Assembly (NCBI GenBank): GCA_002327525.1
Contig: DCWG01000058.1
Coordinates: 1,311 to 27,664, forward strand
Length of the DNA: 26,354 nt
Source: Gammaproteobacteria bacterium UBA2168
GTDB taxonomy: Bacteria > Pseudomonadota > Gammaproteobacteria > Pseudomonadales > Azotimanducaceae
Reading direction: 5' to 3'
Part shown: positions 7,286 to 14,885 of the stretch, piece by piece
Layout of the letters: every line of letters begins with the position of its first letter
Position numbering within the stretch: the first letter of the stretch is position 1
Position numbers and translations under genes: made by a program
Notes under the pieces: generated by a model
Seen by the model: only the letters and a program-made list of their open reading frames with translations
Told to the model about the DNA's origin: nothing
Database searches by the model: none

Positions 7286-8781
7286 TGAGTGGTACCATGC
7301 AACTGGGCGTGGAGGCGTTTGTCGCAATGGGCCTTTATCTCGCCGCGACGCTCGGCATCGGCTATGCGGCGAGCCGCCGGAGGCTCGCGCACACTCCCGG
7401 CGACTTCTTCCTGGGCGGCAAAATGACCGGCCCCCTCGTGCTTTTCTTCACCATGCAGGCTACGCAGTACAGCGGCAACGCATTCTTCGGATTCACAGGC
7501 ATGGGGTACCGCAGCGGGGCGATCTGGATTCTCGCGATTCCGCTCATCGGCCTTATCATCACCGCGCAATTGTCATTCGCGCCGAGGCTGTATGTGCTCT
7601 CAAAGCAATACCACTACCTTACTCCGGCGGACTACTACGCGCACCGCTACGGAGGCAGCGCCATCCGCATCGTCGTGGCTGTACTCACCATCGTCTCGAT
7701 GTTTCCCTACCTGATGATCCAGGCGGAGGCAACTGGCCACGCCGTGGTAGCGCTCAGCTCCGGGGTGCTGCCTTTCTGGTCGGGTGTCGTGTTCGTATCG
7801 CTGGTCATGGCTGTCTACATTTCCATCGGCGGATGGCGTGGCGTGGTGTGGACCGACGCCCTGCAGGGTCTGTTACTCACGCTCGCCATGTTGGCCGCGA
7901 CGCTGGCAATCCTGGAACTCGCCGGAGGGCTCGGGTCGGCGATCGACATACTCGACCGCATTCAGCCAGTGCTGCTGGCAGCCCCTGGCGATATCGAGAG
8001 CCTGACGTCCCAGTGGCTATCGCTGCTGATCGTCTCTGCCATCGGTTTCGCAATGTATCCGCAAGCGATTCAGCGTATATACGCGGCGCGGAGCGAACGC
8101 GCACTCAAGTTGAGCTTCACGGCCATGCTGTGCGTACCCTTTCTGCTTGGAGGGTGCACACTGCTCATAGGACTCAGCGGCGCTGCGTTGCACCCCGGAC
8201 TCGAAGGCACAGCATCCGACCAGGTGTTTGGATTCTTGTTGGCAGACCTGCTCGGCCAGCACCACTGGCTGGTGGTGTTCGTCCTCTGCGGGCTGCTCGC
8301 GGCCATCATGTCGACATCGTCTTCGGTGGTGCTCACGCTGTCATCAATCTTCACGCGCGATCTGTATCAAGCGAGCGTTCGCCCACAGGCGCATGCCCGC
8401 GAGCTCGCCATTGCGGGTCGGGTGTTCACGCTCGTGATCCTGTTGCTGGTGGTGCTCGCATCGTTCAGTTCCACCACCACACTCTGGCGTCTCACGGAAA
8501 TCAAGATCGAATTCCTGATGCAACTGTTCCCGCCGATGATTCTGGGACTGTACTGGCGGCGCATGTCGCGTGCACCAGCGATTGCCGGCATGCTCTCGGG
8601 TTCTGCCGTCGTGCTGGCGATGATTGTCTCCGGCCATGCGCGTTGGTGGCTGTTTCAAGCAGGGCTATACGGATTTCTTGTCAATCTGATGGTCTGCGCA
8701 ATCGGTGCCTGGCGCGTGAATCCCAACCGGGAGGAGGCAAGCAGGGTAGAGGAACGGTTTTTCGCGCCTTTTCGCGGCTGA
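7285..8781 (+). CDS. Sodium:solute symporter (SSS family)
   Basis: 498-residue inner-membrane transporter with about 12-13 hydrophobic helices. Family features seen: GYAASRRRLAHTPGDFFLGGKMTGPL near the N terminus (the SSS pattern of a Tyr/Phe-LGG-K/R stretch after TM1), FFTMQATQYSGNAFFGFTGMGY with the small-residue unwound helix, AISMF/VSMFPYLMIQAEATG, the signature-like VYISIGGWRGVVWTDALQG, and FVLCGLLAAIMSTSSSVVLTLSSIFTRDLY, whose Ser-rich stretch is the usual sodium-site region. The substrate cannot be told; members carry organic acids, pantothenate, proline, sugars. The start is the ATG at 7285, which overlaps the stop of the preceding small membrane protein. It sits next to the MarR gene and the UbiX/UbiD/CoA-transferase operon, so uptake of their carboxylic-acid substrate is a reasonable guess. 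Confidence 0.92.
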   Translation: MSGTMQLGVEAFVAMGLYLAATLGIGYAASRRRLAHTPGDFFLGGKMTGPLVLFFTMQATQYSGNAFFGFTGMGYRSGAIWILAIPLIGLIITAQLSFAPRLYVLSKQYHYLTPADYYAHRYGGSAIRIVVAVLTIVSMFPYLMIQAEATGHAVVALSSGVLPFWSGVVFVSLVMAVYISIGGWRGVVWTDALQGLLLTLAMLAATLAILELAGGLGSAIDILDRIQPVLLAAPGDIESLTSQWLSLLIVSAIGFAMYPQAIQRIYAARSERALKLSFTAMLCVPFLLGGCTLLIGLSGAALHPGLEGTASDQVFGFLLADLLGQHHWLVVFVLCGLLAAIMSTSSSVVLTLSSIFTRDLYQASVRPQAHARELAIAGRVFTLVILLLVVLASFSSTTTLWRLTEIKIEFLMQLFPPMILGLYWRRMSRAPAIAGMLSGSAVVLAMIVSGHARWWLFQAGLYGFLVNLMVCAIGAWRVNPNREEASRVEERFFAPFRG

Positions 8782-8814
8782 CGCGTGCCCCAGGTCCGAG
8801 TCGGCCGGGCTCAA

Positions 8815-9294
8815 TCAGGAGTCGGACAGGTTCTTTTTCATGCGGTCGATGAACGACCGGAGTTGCCGGATTTCCTTCTGAGTGAATCCCACGGTGGCAA
8901 TCTCGTTGACTTCGATGGCGAGCGGGAGCAGTTCGTCGCGAAAGCGGCGGCCCTTACTGGTCAGATAGATCCGCACCTTGCGACGATCGAGTTTGTCCTG
9001 CTTGCGAACCACCAGTCCGTTTTTGACCATCCGACGGATGGAAACCGCCGTCGTTGGCGCGGTAATTCCCGCCCGAACCGAAAGATCTCCCTGGGTAAGG
9101 CCGTCTTCCTCCCAAAGCTCACGAAGAAAGAACCACTGGCCGATTCGCACGCCATGCGGGTTGATGCGCGCCTCCAGCACCCTGGAGAAGCTTCGGTAGC
9201 AGTCTCGCAAGAGGTATCCGATGCTTCGACCGGGCTCATAGTGGAATGCCTTTCCGGCGGCTTCTCGCGAGCTGTCCTTGTCACGCCGCGGCAC
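8815..9294 (-). CDS. MarR-family transcriptional regulator
   Basis: Winged helix-turn-helix dimeric regulator, 159 residues from the chosen start. Seen: N-terminal dimerisation helix region (PGRSIGYLLRDCYRSFSRVLEARI), recognition region LTQGDLSVRAGITAPTTAVSIRRMVKNGLVVRKQDKLDRRKVRIYLTSKG with the DxRxxx beta-wing typical of MarR proteins, and a C-terminal dimerisation helix. I chose GTG at 9292-9294 because AGGAAAAG stands seven bases ahead. A TTG 42 bases upstream (9334-9336) would add 14 residues (rich in Ser and Lys) with a weaker site. It is transcribed away from the UbiX/UbiD operon, and a 338-base region separates them. MarR proteins next to aromatic-acid genes commonly bind a CoA thioester or the free acid and repress the neighbouring operon (BadR and CouR, for example); that role is inferred here. 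Confidence 0.92.
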   Translation of the reverse strand: MPRRDKDSSREAAGKAFHYEPGRSIGYLLRDCYRSFSRVLEARINPHGVRIGQWFFLRELWEEDGLTQGDLSVRAGITAPTTAVSIRRMVKNGLVVRKQDKLDRRKVRIYLTSKGRRFRDELLPLAIEVNEIATVGFTQKEIRQLRSFIDRMKKNLSDS

Positions 9295-9632
9295 ACTCTT
9301 TTCCTGTGATTTCGATGATTTCGGTGAAGATGCCAACTATTAGCCGTCCGTTCGAGCCTGGATCCCTGTCACAGACACTGTTGTTTCGATGCTGCCCTGT
9401 CCAGTCGCCTGGCCCAGATTACAGGTCGACCGGCGTTGACGTAAGGAGCGGACCTGGGCTTGGTTCACGGATGCTAATCGCATAGTAGCTGCATCTGCGG
9501 CCGACACAAGCTCGCCACATGATCGAACCTGGCGGGTCCGGTTTCTCGGGCAGGAAGGATCATTGGTTGATCTTCCCAGCGATATTTGTTAGATAGCTAA
9601 CCAAATGGCGACACAGTCTACGTGGAGGTTTC
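9295..9632. promoter_or_regulatory. Divergent control region between marR and the ubiX operon
   Basis: Non-coding region separating the divergent MarR gene and the UbiX operon. I see no further gene in it. Its right end contains the predicted operon promoter and palindrome (separate entry). Near the MarR start the segment CCAACTATTAGCC at 9333-9345 contains the letters of the palindrome half-site in a rearranged order; it is too weak to call an operator. Confidence 0.5.
9567..9601 (+). promoter_or_regulatory. Predicted operon promoter with overlapping palindromic operator
   Basis: TTGATC (9567-9572), a 17-base spacer and TAGATA (9590-9595) form a plausible but imperfect sigma70 promoter about 38 bases before the TTG start of ubiX. 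The inverted repeat GTTAG-ATAG-CTAAC (9588-9601; five-base arms, four-base centre) lies directly over the -10. That is where a repressor of the MarR type, whose gene is divergent, would be expected to block polymerase. Arms and spacing are seen; the binding partner is inferred. Confidence 0.45.
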
Positions 9633-10259
9633 TTGAAAAGGCTCATTGTCGGCATGACTGGAGCCACGGGTTCGATTCTCGGCGTCCGGCTGCTCGAGGT
9701 TCTCTCGGAAACGACCGTGGAAACCCACCTGGTGGTCAGCAAGTGGGCGCAGCACACCCTGACGCATGAAACGTCGTTAACCCTCGAGCACGTTCGCGGC
9801 CTTGCCAGCGAGACTCATAGTCCCGGTGACATGGGCGCCAGAGTGTCATCGGGATCCTTTCACACCGACGGCATGGTGGTCGTACCCTGTTCCGTACGCA
9901 CGGTCGCGGCCATCGCACAGGGTAACGGCGACCACCTAGTGCACCGCGCTGCCGACGTCATTCTCAAAGAACGCCGCAAACTGGTGCTGGTCGCCCGTGA
10001 AACACCGCTCAGCGACATCCATCTCGAAAATATGCTGAAGCTGTCCCGTATGGGTGCCACCATCCTGCCGCCGATGCCCGCTTTCTACAACCAGCCGGAA
10101 ACCCTCGGCGACATCGTGGACCATATCATCATGAGGATTCTCGATCAGTTCGACATTACCGTCGATCTGGTCGAACGCTGGGACGGCAAGGTGAAAAACC
10201 TCAAATCTGTTCGGTCGGGGCAGACAAACGCCCGATCGGGAAGATCGATCACGAAGTAA
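9633..10259 (+). CDS. ubiX-like: UbiX/Pad1-type flavin prenyltransferase
   Basis: 208-residue enzyme that attaches a dimethylallyl group to reduced FMN, making the prenylated FMN cofactor needed by UbiD-type decarboxylases. Seen: N-terminal flavin loop IVGMTGATGSILGVRLL, VVPCSVRTVAAIAQGNGDHLVHRAADVILKERRKLVLVARETPLSDIHLENMLKLS, and MGATILPPMPAFYNQPETLGDIVDHIIMRILDQF, the hallmark C-terminal helix. This is the complete family core. The last ~25 residues (KNLKSVRSGQTNARSGRSITK) are an extra basic tail. Start: TTG at 9633, five bases after GGAGG. It is the first gene of the five-gene operon; the next gene begins 22 bases after the stop. Because a UbiD gene follows directly, this copy is probably dedicated to that enzyme rather than to ubiquinone synthesis. 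Confidence 0.93.
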   Translation: MKRLIVGMTGATGSILGVRLLEVLSETTVETHLVVSKWAQHTLTHETSLTLEHVRGLASETHSPGDMGARVSSGSFHTDGMVVVPCSVRTVAAIAQGNGDHLVHRAADVILKERRKLVLVARETPLSDIHLENMLKLSRMGATILPPMPAFYNQPETLGDIVDHIIMRILDQFDITVDLVERWDGKVKNLKSVRSGQTNARSGRSITK

Positions 10260-10281
10260 TCCACTGGATACAGACGCAACA

Positions 10282-11838
10282 ATGAAAACCGCAACCACCA
10301 GAGACATCTCGAGCCTGCGTGCAACCATAGAATGGCTGCGCCGCAATGGTGATCTGATAGAGACTGACAAGGAGGTCGATCCCGATCTCGAGATCACCGG
10401 GCTACAGAAACACCTCGACGGCGGTCCACCGATTCTGTTCGAAAACGTCAGGGGTAAGTCGCACGCGCGCGCCATCACCAACCTGTTTTCGGACATAGAG
10501 GTGATCGACCGGATGTTCGGGTTCGACGGCCCCGAGGATCGCACGCGCAAGATCGCCCACGCTCTTAACAATCCCACCGATCCGGTTGAAGTGGATCAAA
10601 GCGAGGCACCCTGTCAGGAGCACGTGATCACCGACGACCTCGACGTCAACAGGTGGATCACCGCGATTCGCCACACGGCGCTTGAGCCTGAATTGACGGT
10701 TGGATCGGGCATCCGTTGCGTTGTGGGTGACTACTTTGACGGCGGCGCGGACCTCGGATACAACCGAATGAACTTTCGCTGGGGGAATGTCGGCACCTTT
10801 CAGATCTCACCCGGCTCGCACATGTGGCAGGTGATCACCGAACACTACAACGATGAACAACCGGTTCCGATCACCATGTGTTTTGGCGTTCCCCCGGCAT
10901 GCACGCTACTCGCCGGAGCCGGGTTCGACTACGTCATCCTGCCCAAGGGCTGTAATGAGATAGGCGTGGCGGGAACGATACAGGGCGAGCCGGTGAAACT
11001 GGTCAAGGCGCTCACCGTTGACGCCTGGGCGCTGGCGAATTCAGAGTACGTCCTCGAAGGCCACGTTTACCCGCGTGACAAACGCTACGAGACCGCCGAA
11101 TCAGAGGCGGCGGACGTTCAGGGGCGCTATCACTTTCACCCGGAATGGGCCGGTTACATGGGTAAGGCATACAAAGCGCCGACCTTTCACGTCACCGCGA
11201 TCACCATGCGCAAGCCGGAGTCGAAACCGGTGATCTACCCGCTCGGTGTACACACCTCAGACGACAGCAACATCGACACCACGGTGCGCGAGGCCGCCAT
11301 TTTCGAACTCTGTGAAAGGCTGCAGCCGGGAATCGTCCAGGACGTCCACATTCCCTACTCCATGACAGACTGGGGTGGTTGCATCATCAGCGTGAAGAAG
11401 CGCAATCGCATCGAGGAGGGCTGGCAGCGCAATTTCCTGTCGGCCATCCTGTCGTGTTCGCAGGGTATGCGTCTGGCCATCGCCGTTAGTGAGGACGTAG
11501 ACATCTACTGCATGGACGACATTATGTGGTGCCTGACCACCCGGGTGAACCCACGCGCTGACATACTCAACCCGATTCCCGGGGGTCGCGGCCAGACTTT
11601 CATGCCGTCTGAACGACTGACTGCAGGTGACAAAGCGTGGACGGCTTCCAACACTGACTTCGAGGGCGGCATGGGTATCGACGCCACTGTGCCTTTCGGA
11701 TATGAGAACGACTTCCATCGTCCCGTCTATCCGGTGGACAAAGTCGACCCCGCCGATTTCTTCTCGGCGGACGATATCGCACGGGCGAAATCGAGAATGC
11801 ACGGCTGGTTCCTCTCGCTGGCCCGCACCGGAAGATAG
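10282..11838 (+). CDS. UbiD-family prenyl-FMN-dependent (de)carboxylase, variant active site
   Basis: 518-residue member of the UbiD family, which reversibly decarboxylates aromatic or alpha,beta-unsaturated acids with prenylated FMN and a divalent metal. Seen: N-terminal alpha/beta domain (residues about 1-110), split-barrel segment with LGYNRMNFR, where the Arg corresponds to the conserved active-site Arg, then GVPPACTLLAGAGFDY, IAGTIQGEPVKLVKALTVD and the region YHFHPEWAGYMGKAYKAPTF. In canonical UbiD proteins this last region reads EGPxGE/DxTGY. Here the second acidic residue is present as Glu in HPEWAGY, while the first Glu is not. C-terminal motifs SVKKRN, DIMWCLTTRVNP and GMGIDATVPFGYE are normal. 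The variant, and two CoA-transferase genes right behind it (next start 4 bases after the stop), point to a CoA-thioester or aryl-acid substrate as in phthaloyl-CoA decarboxylase. The reaction is inferred. Confidence 0.93.
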   Translation: MKTATTRDISSLRATIEWLRRNGDLIETDKEVDPDLEITGLQKHLDGGPPILFENVRGKSHARAITNLFSDIEVIDRMFGFDGPEDRTRKIAHALNNPTDPVEVDQSEAPCQEHVITDDLDVNRWITAIRHTALEPELTVGSGIRCVVGDYFDGGADLGYNRMNFRWGNVGTFQISPGSHMWQVITEHYNDEQPVPITMCFGVPPACTLLAGAGFDYVILPKGCNEIGVAGTIQGEPVKLVKALTVDAWALANSEYVLEGHVYPRDKRYETAESEAADVQGRYHFHPEWAGYMGKAYKAPTFHVTAITMRKPESKPVIYPLGVHTSDDSNIDTTVREAAIFELCERLQPGIVQDVHIPYSMTDWGGCIISVKKRNRIEEGWQRNFLSAILSCSQGMRLAIAVSEDVDIYCMDDIMWCLTTRVNPRADILNPIPGGRGQTFMPSERLTAGDKAWTASNTDFEGGMGIDATVPFGYENDFHRPVYPVDKVDPADFFSADDIARAKSRMHGWFLSLARTGR

Positions 11839-11842
11839 GCGG

Positions 11843-13066
11843 ATGCCGGTGGCGGGTGACGGCGGCACCATGCTCGAAGGCTACCGGGTACTCGACCTGA
11901 GCGGCCCTCTGGGCTGGGTGGCGGGACGCATTCTCGCCGATCTCGGCGCCGACGTGATCAAGGTCGAATCGCCGGATGCCGATCTCGAGGAAATCGACTG
12001 GCGGGCGTTCAACGTCAACAAACGATTGTTGCGACTCGACACCAAGAGTGTGGCGGGGCGCCAGGTCGTCGACCGGGCGCTCGCCGAAGTCGATGTACTG
12101 ATCGAAACCGCGCAGCCCGGCATCCCGGCTGACACCTGGCTCGAGCCAGCGCGCCTGACCGCTATCAACCCCGGGCTGGTGCACGTTTCCGTCACGCCCT
12201 TCGGCAGGCACGGGCCGCGCGCTCACTGGCGGGGTACGGATCTGGAGATCATGGCGGCGAGCGGAGCGATGTCGCTCATCGGGGAACCCGGTGGCGTACC
12301 GCTGAGAATGTCCGTGCCGCAATCCCACGCATGGGCTGGTATGCACGCCGCCTGCGGAGCAGTGCTGGCACTGTTTAACCGGACTAGCGGCGGGAGTGGA
12401 CAACACGTCGATGTCTCTGCCCAGGTGGCCCTGGTCACGGCACTGGCGCATGCGCCAACCTTCGTCGACATCCTCGGCACGGTGCCCGACCGGGCCGGTT
12501 CCGCCATCACCGGACGGTCTGTCCACGGCGCAAACTTCAGGGCGTTCTGGAAATGTCGGGACGGGTACCTGAATTTTGTCGTCTACGGCGGCCCAGCCGG
12601 CCGGCGGAGTAACCAGGCGCTGGTCGAATGGATGACCGAAAAGGGAGCCGCACTGGGAGCGCTGGTCGACATCGACTGGATCAAGTTCGATCCCAAACTG
12701 GCCCAGCAGGGTGAGATCGACCGCCTGGAAGAACCGATAGCGGCATTCCTGGAGGGCGTGAATAAGCAGGAGTTCCTCGACGAAGCCTGCACTCGGGAAA
12801 TCCTGGGTTATCCGGTCTCCACGACGGCCGATATCGCTGAGGACCCACAATTGGAGGCCCGTGGTTTCTGGCAATATCTACCGGCACCGGACGGCGGCAG
12901 CGAACGACATTGCGGAGTTTTCTACATGGAGAACGGAGTGCGGCCGGAAATACGCCATGCAGCCGGAAACGGGCATGCGGATACTCACGGAGTCCTCAGC
13001 GAATTCGGCTTCGATGCACGTGAAATAAGCGAGCTGCGCGACGGCGGAATCGTCGCACCGGCATGA
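11843..13066 (+). CDS. Class III CoA-transferase (CaiB/BaiF) subunit lacking the catalytic Asp
   Basis: 407 residues. Family features seen: LEGYRVLDLSGPLGWVAGRILADLGADVIKVE at the N terminus (CaiB CoA-binding fold), PGLVHVSVTPFG.HGP, SGAMSLIGEPGG, then SHAWAGMHAACGAVLALFNR...GQHVDVS. In the family the residue nine positions into this segment is an Asp that forms the acyl-anhydride (Asp169 in formyl-CoA transferase). Here an ungapped alignment with the neighbour gene puts His162 at that position. The middle also lacks the usual NxxK-rich stretch of the second subunit. I chose ATG at 11843 (GGAAGATAGGCGG ahead); an ATG at 11870 is an alternative. It overlaps the next CoA-transferase gene by four bases, and the two probably form a heteromer in which this is the non-catalytic partner. 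BbsEF and SptAB are known paired class III transferases. Confidence 0.92.
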   Translation: MPVAGDGGTMLEGYRVLDLSGPLGWVAGRILADLGADVIKVESPDADLEEIDWRAFNVNKRLLRLDTKSVAGRQVVDRALAEVDVLIETAQPGIPADTWLEPARLTAINPGLVHVSVTPFGRHGPRAHWRGTDLEIMAASGAMSLIGEPGGVPLRMSVPQSHAWAGMHAACGAVLALFNRTSGGSGQHVDVSAQVALVTALAHAPTFVDILGTVPDRAGSAITGRSVHGANFRAFWKCRDGYLNFVVYGGPAGRRSNQALVEWMTEKGAALGALVDIDWIKFDPKLAQQGEIDRLEEPIAAFLEGVNKQEFLDEACTREILGYPVSTTADIAEDPQLEARGFWQYLPAPDGGSERHCGVFYMENGVRPEIRHAAGNGHADTHGVLSEFGFDAREISELRDGGIVAPA

Positions 13067-14283
13067 TGGAGACCGGCAACGCACTCGAAGGAGTGAAAGT
13101 CGTCGAATTCGGCGGCTATGCGGCGGGTCCGCATATCGGCAAGGTACTCGGCAATTTCGGCGCGGTGGTCGTACATGTGGAGTCACATGACCGCCCCGAC
13201 GGTTTTCGGCTGGAATACCCACCCTACAAAGAGGGCAGGCCGGGCGTGGACCGTGGTGGCTGTTTCGCTTTCTTCAATGATTCCAAATACGGCGTCACCC
13301 TCAATCTGAAGACTCCCGCCGGACTCGCTCTCGCCCACCGCCTCATCGATTGGGCCGATCTGGTGGTGGAAAACATGCGCCCGGGTGTCATGGCGCGCCT
13401 CGGCCTCGGCTACCGGGACGTATGCGAGACTCACCCGGATTTGGTTTTTTTGTCTACGTGCAACATGGGACAGAGCGGACCGCGTGCACATACCCCGGGA
13501 TTTGGCTCGCAGTTGTCGTCGCTTGCCGGATTCTGTGGCACCATCGGCGAAACGGATGGGCCACCCATGCTGCTCTACGGTCCCTACATCGATTTCATCG
13601 CTTCGGGGCTCGGCACCGCTGCTGTACTTGCCGCCCTCGACCGCAGCCGCCGTACCGGCAAGGGCGCAGAACTGGATCTCTCTCAGTACGAAACCGGTCT
13701 GCATTTCATGGCCGGAGCGCTGTTTGACCAGGATCGCACCGGTGCAGTGGCCACTCGTCGCGGCAATGCGGACACCGTCGCCGCACCGCATGGCGCTTAC
13801 CCTTGCCGGGACGATCGCTGGCTGGCCCTGTCCTGTCGCTCCGATGAGGAGTTTCAGACACTGCTGCGTTGTCTCGATTTGCCTGAGCTGGCGACGGATC
13901 CGCGTTTTGTCACCGGTGCCGCGAGGCACGTGCATCTCACCGAACTTGACGGTGTCATCACGCAGGCCTGCGCCATGCGGGACGCAGGAGAAGCTGCTGA
14001 AGCCCTGCAGGCGGCGGGGATTACGGCCCATCCAGTAAACACGGTCGCCGATCTGTTCGACGACCCGCAACTAGAGGACTATCGGAACTGGCGCCGCCGT
14101 TACCATCCGGTGATCGGTGACCAGGCCTACTGGTTTCCGGGTCCGGCGCTGTCGGCAACGCCCGGAGAGGTGACCCGCGCAGCACCCTTGCTCGGTGCGG
14201 ACAACGAAACGGTGTTCAAGCAATTGCTGGGTATGAAAGATCGAGAATTCGATGACCAGAAAGCACGGGGTACATTCGAATGA
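13063..14283 (+). CDS. Class III CoA-transferase (CaiB/BaiF), catalytic subunit
   Basis: 406 residues. Seen: GVKVVEFGGYAAGPHIGKVLGNFGAVVVHVES at the N terminus, FAFFNDSKYGVTLNLKTPAGLALAHRLI, VVENMRPGVMARLGLGY, LVFLSTCNMGQSGPRA, and YGPYIDFIASGLGTAAVLAALDRSRRTGKG with Asp177 at the catalytic position. These are the standard CaiB/BaiF blocks, including the C-terminal VNTVADLFDDPQLEDYRNW. It transfers CoA from a donor thioester such as succinyl-CoA to an organic acid. Donor and acceptor cannot be read from sequence. The first Met overlaps the stop of the upstream transferase gene (ATGA); a second Met follows immediately. Co-translation supports a complex. Within the operon it would make the CoA ester of the acid that the UbiD enzyme then decarboxylates (inference). 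Confidence 0.93.
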   Translation: MMETGNALEGVKVVEFGGYAAGPHIGKVLGNFGAVVVHVESHDRPDGFRLEYPPYKEGRPGVDRGGCFAFFNDSKYGVTLNLKTPAGLALAHRLIDWADLVVENMRPGVMARLGLGYRDVCETHPDLVFLSTCNMGQSGPRAHTPGFGSQLSSLAGFCGTIGETDGPPMLLYGPYIDFIASGLGTAAVLAALDRSRRTGKGAELDLSQYETGLHFMAGALFDQDRTGAVATRRGNADTVAAPHGAYPCRDDRWLALSCRSDEEFQTLLRCLDLPELATDPRFVTGAARHVHLTELDGVITQACAMRDAGEAAEALQAAGITAHPVNTVADLFDDPQLEDYRNWRRRYHPVIGDQAYWFPGPALSATPGEVTRAAPLLGADNETVFKQLLGMKDREFDDQKARGTFE

Positions 14284-14307
14284 AACGAACCGAAAACTCG
14301 TTAAACA

Positions 14308-14820
14308 TTGAACTGTCTGGGCGAAGTTGCCGTGTCCCTCGATGAGGACGAGCTGAGAGGTGCGATCGGCGAGCAGTTGAGCCGTCACAGCGTACTGACC
14401 CTGGCGACTGCGCAGGGAGGCGAGCCGCACGCCGTCTCGCTGATGTATGCGTATCTGGGCTTCGACGTTTTCTGGTTGTCGGATCCAAAGACGCGCCATT
14501 CCCGGCATCTGGATTCCGGCGGGCTGGCGGCCGTTACTATTGCCAGGCAGTACGATGATTTCAAGAACATTCAGGGGCTTCAGATGACCGGGATCGGCCG
14601 TCGGCTCACCGGTGAGGAGGAGAGCGAGCGGCTCGAACTGCTCGCCGCCCGTTATGCGTTCTTGCGGGAGTTCGCCCAAGACACCCTGGCCGGCCACCTC
14701 GGAGCGGCCGGTGTTTACCAGTTTTGTCCATCGACGGTGACATTGATCGACAATTCGCGAGGTTTCGGCTTCAAGCAAACCCTGGTTCTACGTCCACGCG
14801 CCGACACCCCGGCGCGATAG
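14308..14820 (+). CDS. Small FMN-binding split-barrel protein (pyridoxamine 5'-phosphate oxidase-like)
   Basis: 170 residues. Seen: helix LRGAIGEQLSRHSVLTLATAQGGEPHAVSLMYAYLGFDVFWLSDPKTRHSRHLDSGGLAAVTIARQ, the N-terminal half of a PNPOx-like beta barrel, then LQMTGIGRRLTGEEESERLELLAARY and a C-terminal strand VTLIDNSRGFGFKQTLVL. This looks like the YhbP/heme-utilisation class of split-barrel flavoproteins, not a true PdxH. The start is uncertain: TTG at 14308 is the longest frame, while GTG at 14332 has GGCGAAG ahead; neither has a good ribosome-binding site. It is 24 bases after the CoA-transferase gene on the same strand and probably the last operon gene. A role in handling reduced flavin for UbiX, or as a reductase in the pathway, is speculation. 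Confidence 0.8.
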   Translation: MNCLGEVAVSLDEDELRGAIGEQLSRHSVLTLATAQGGEPHAVSLMYAYLGFDVFWLSDPKTRHSRHLDSGGLAAVTIARQYDDFKNIQGLQMTGIGRRLTGEEESERLELLAARYAFLREFAQDTLAGHLGAAGVYQFCPSTVTLIDNSRGFGFKQTLVLRPRADTPAR

Positions 14821-14855
14821 CGCCAGACCGCCCGGGACGATTGGCCGATTTCTTT

Positions 14856-14874
14856 TTGGCGGGCAATCCGCCAA
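14856..14874. terminator. Hairpin between convergent units
   Basis: TTGGCGG-GCAAT-CCGCCAA forms a perfect seven-base stem with a five-base loop, placed between the end of the ubiX operon and the end of the broken minus-strand gene. There is no T-run following the stem on either strand (the T-run precedes it on the plus strand), so an intrinsic terminator is only a possibility. Confidence 0.3.
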
Positions 14875-14885
14875 CTCGCGTATCT

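Noticed and set aside
7116..8852. Open frame of 578 codons overlapping the symporter
   Set aside because: Arg/His-rich shadow of the symporter frame; no motif and no ribosome-binding site.
11627..11842. Extended N terminus for the first CoA-transferase overlapping the UbiD gene
   Set aside because: The extra 72 residues are the UbiD C-terminal region in another frame; the ATG at 11843 has a suitable ribosome-binding site.
11600..12874. Minus-strand open frame of 424 codons opposite the first CoA-transferase
   Set aside because: Antisense shadow in high-GC DNA; the sense strand carries clear CaiB motifs.
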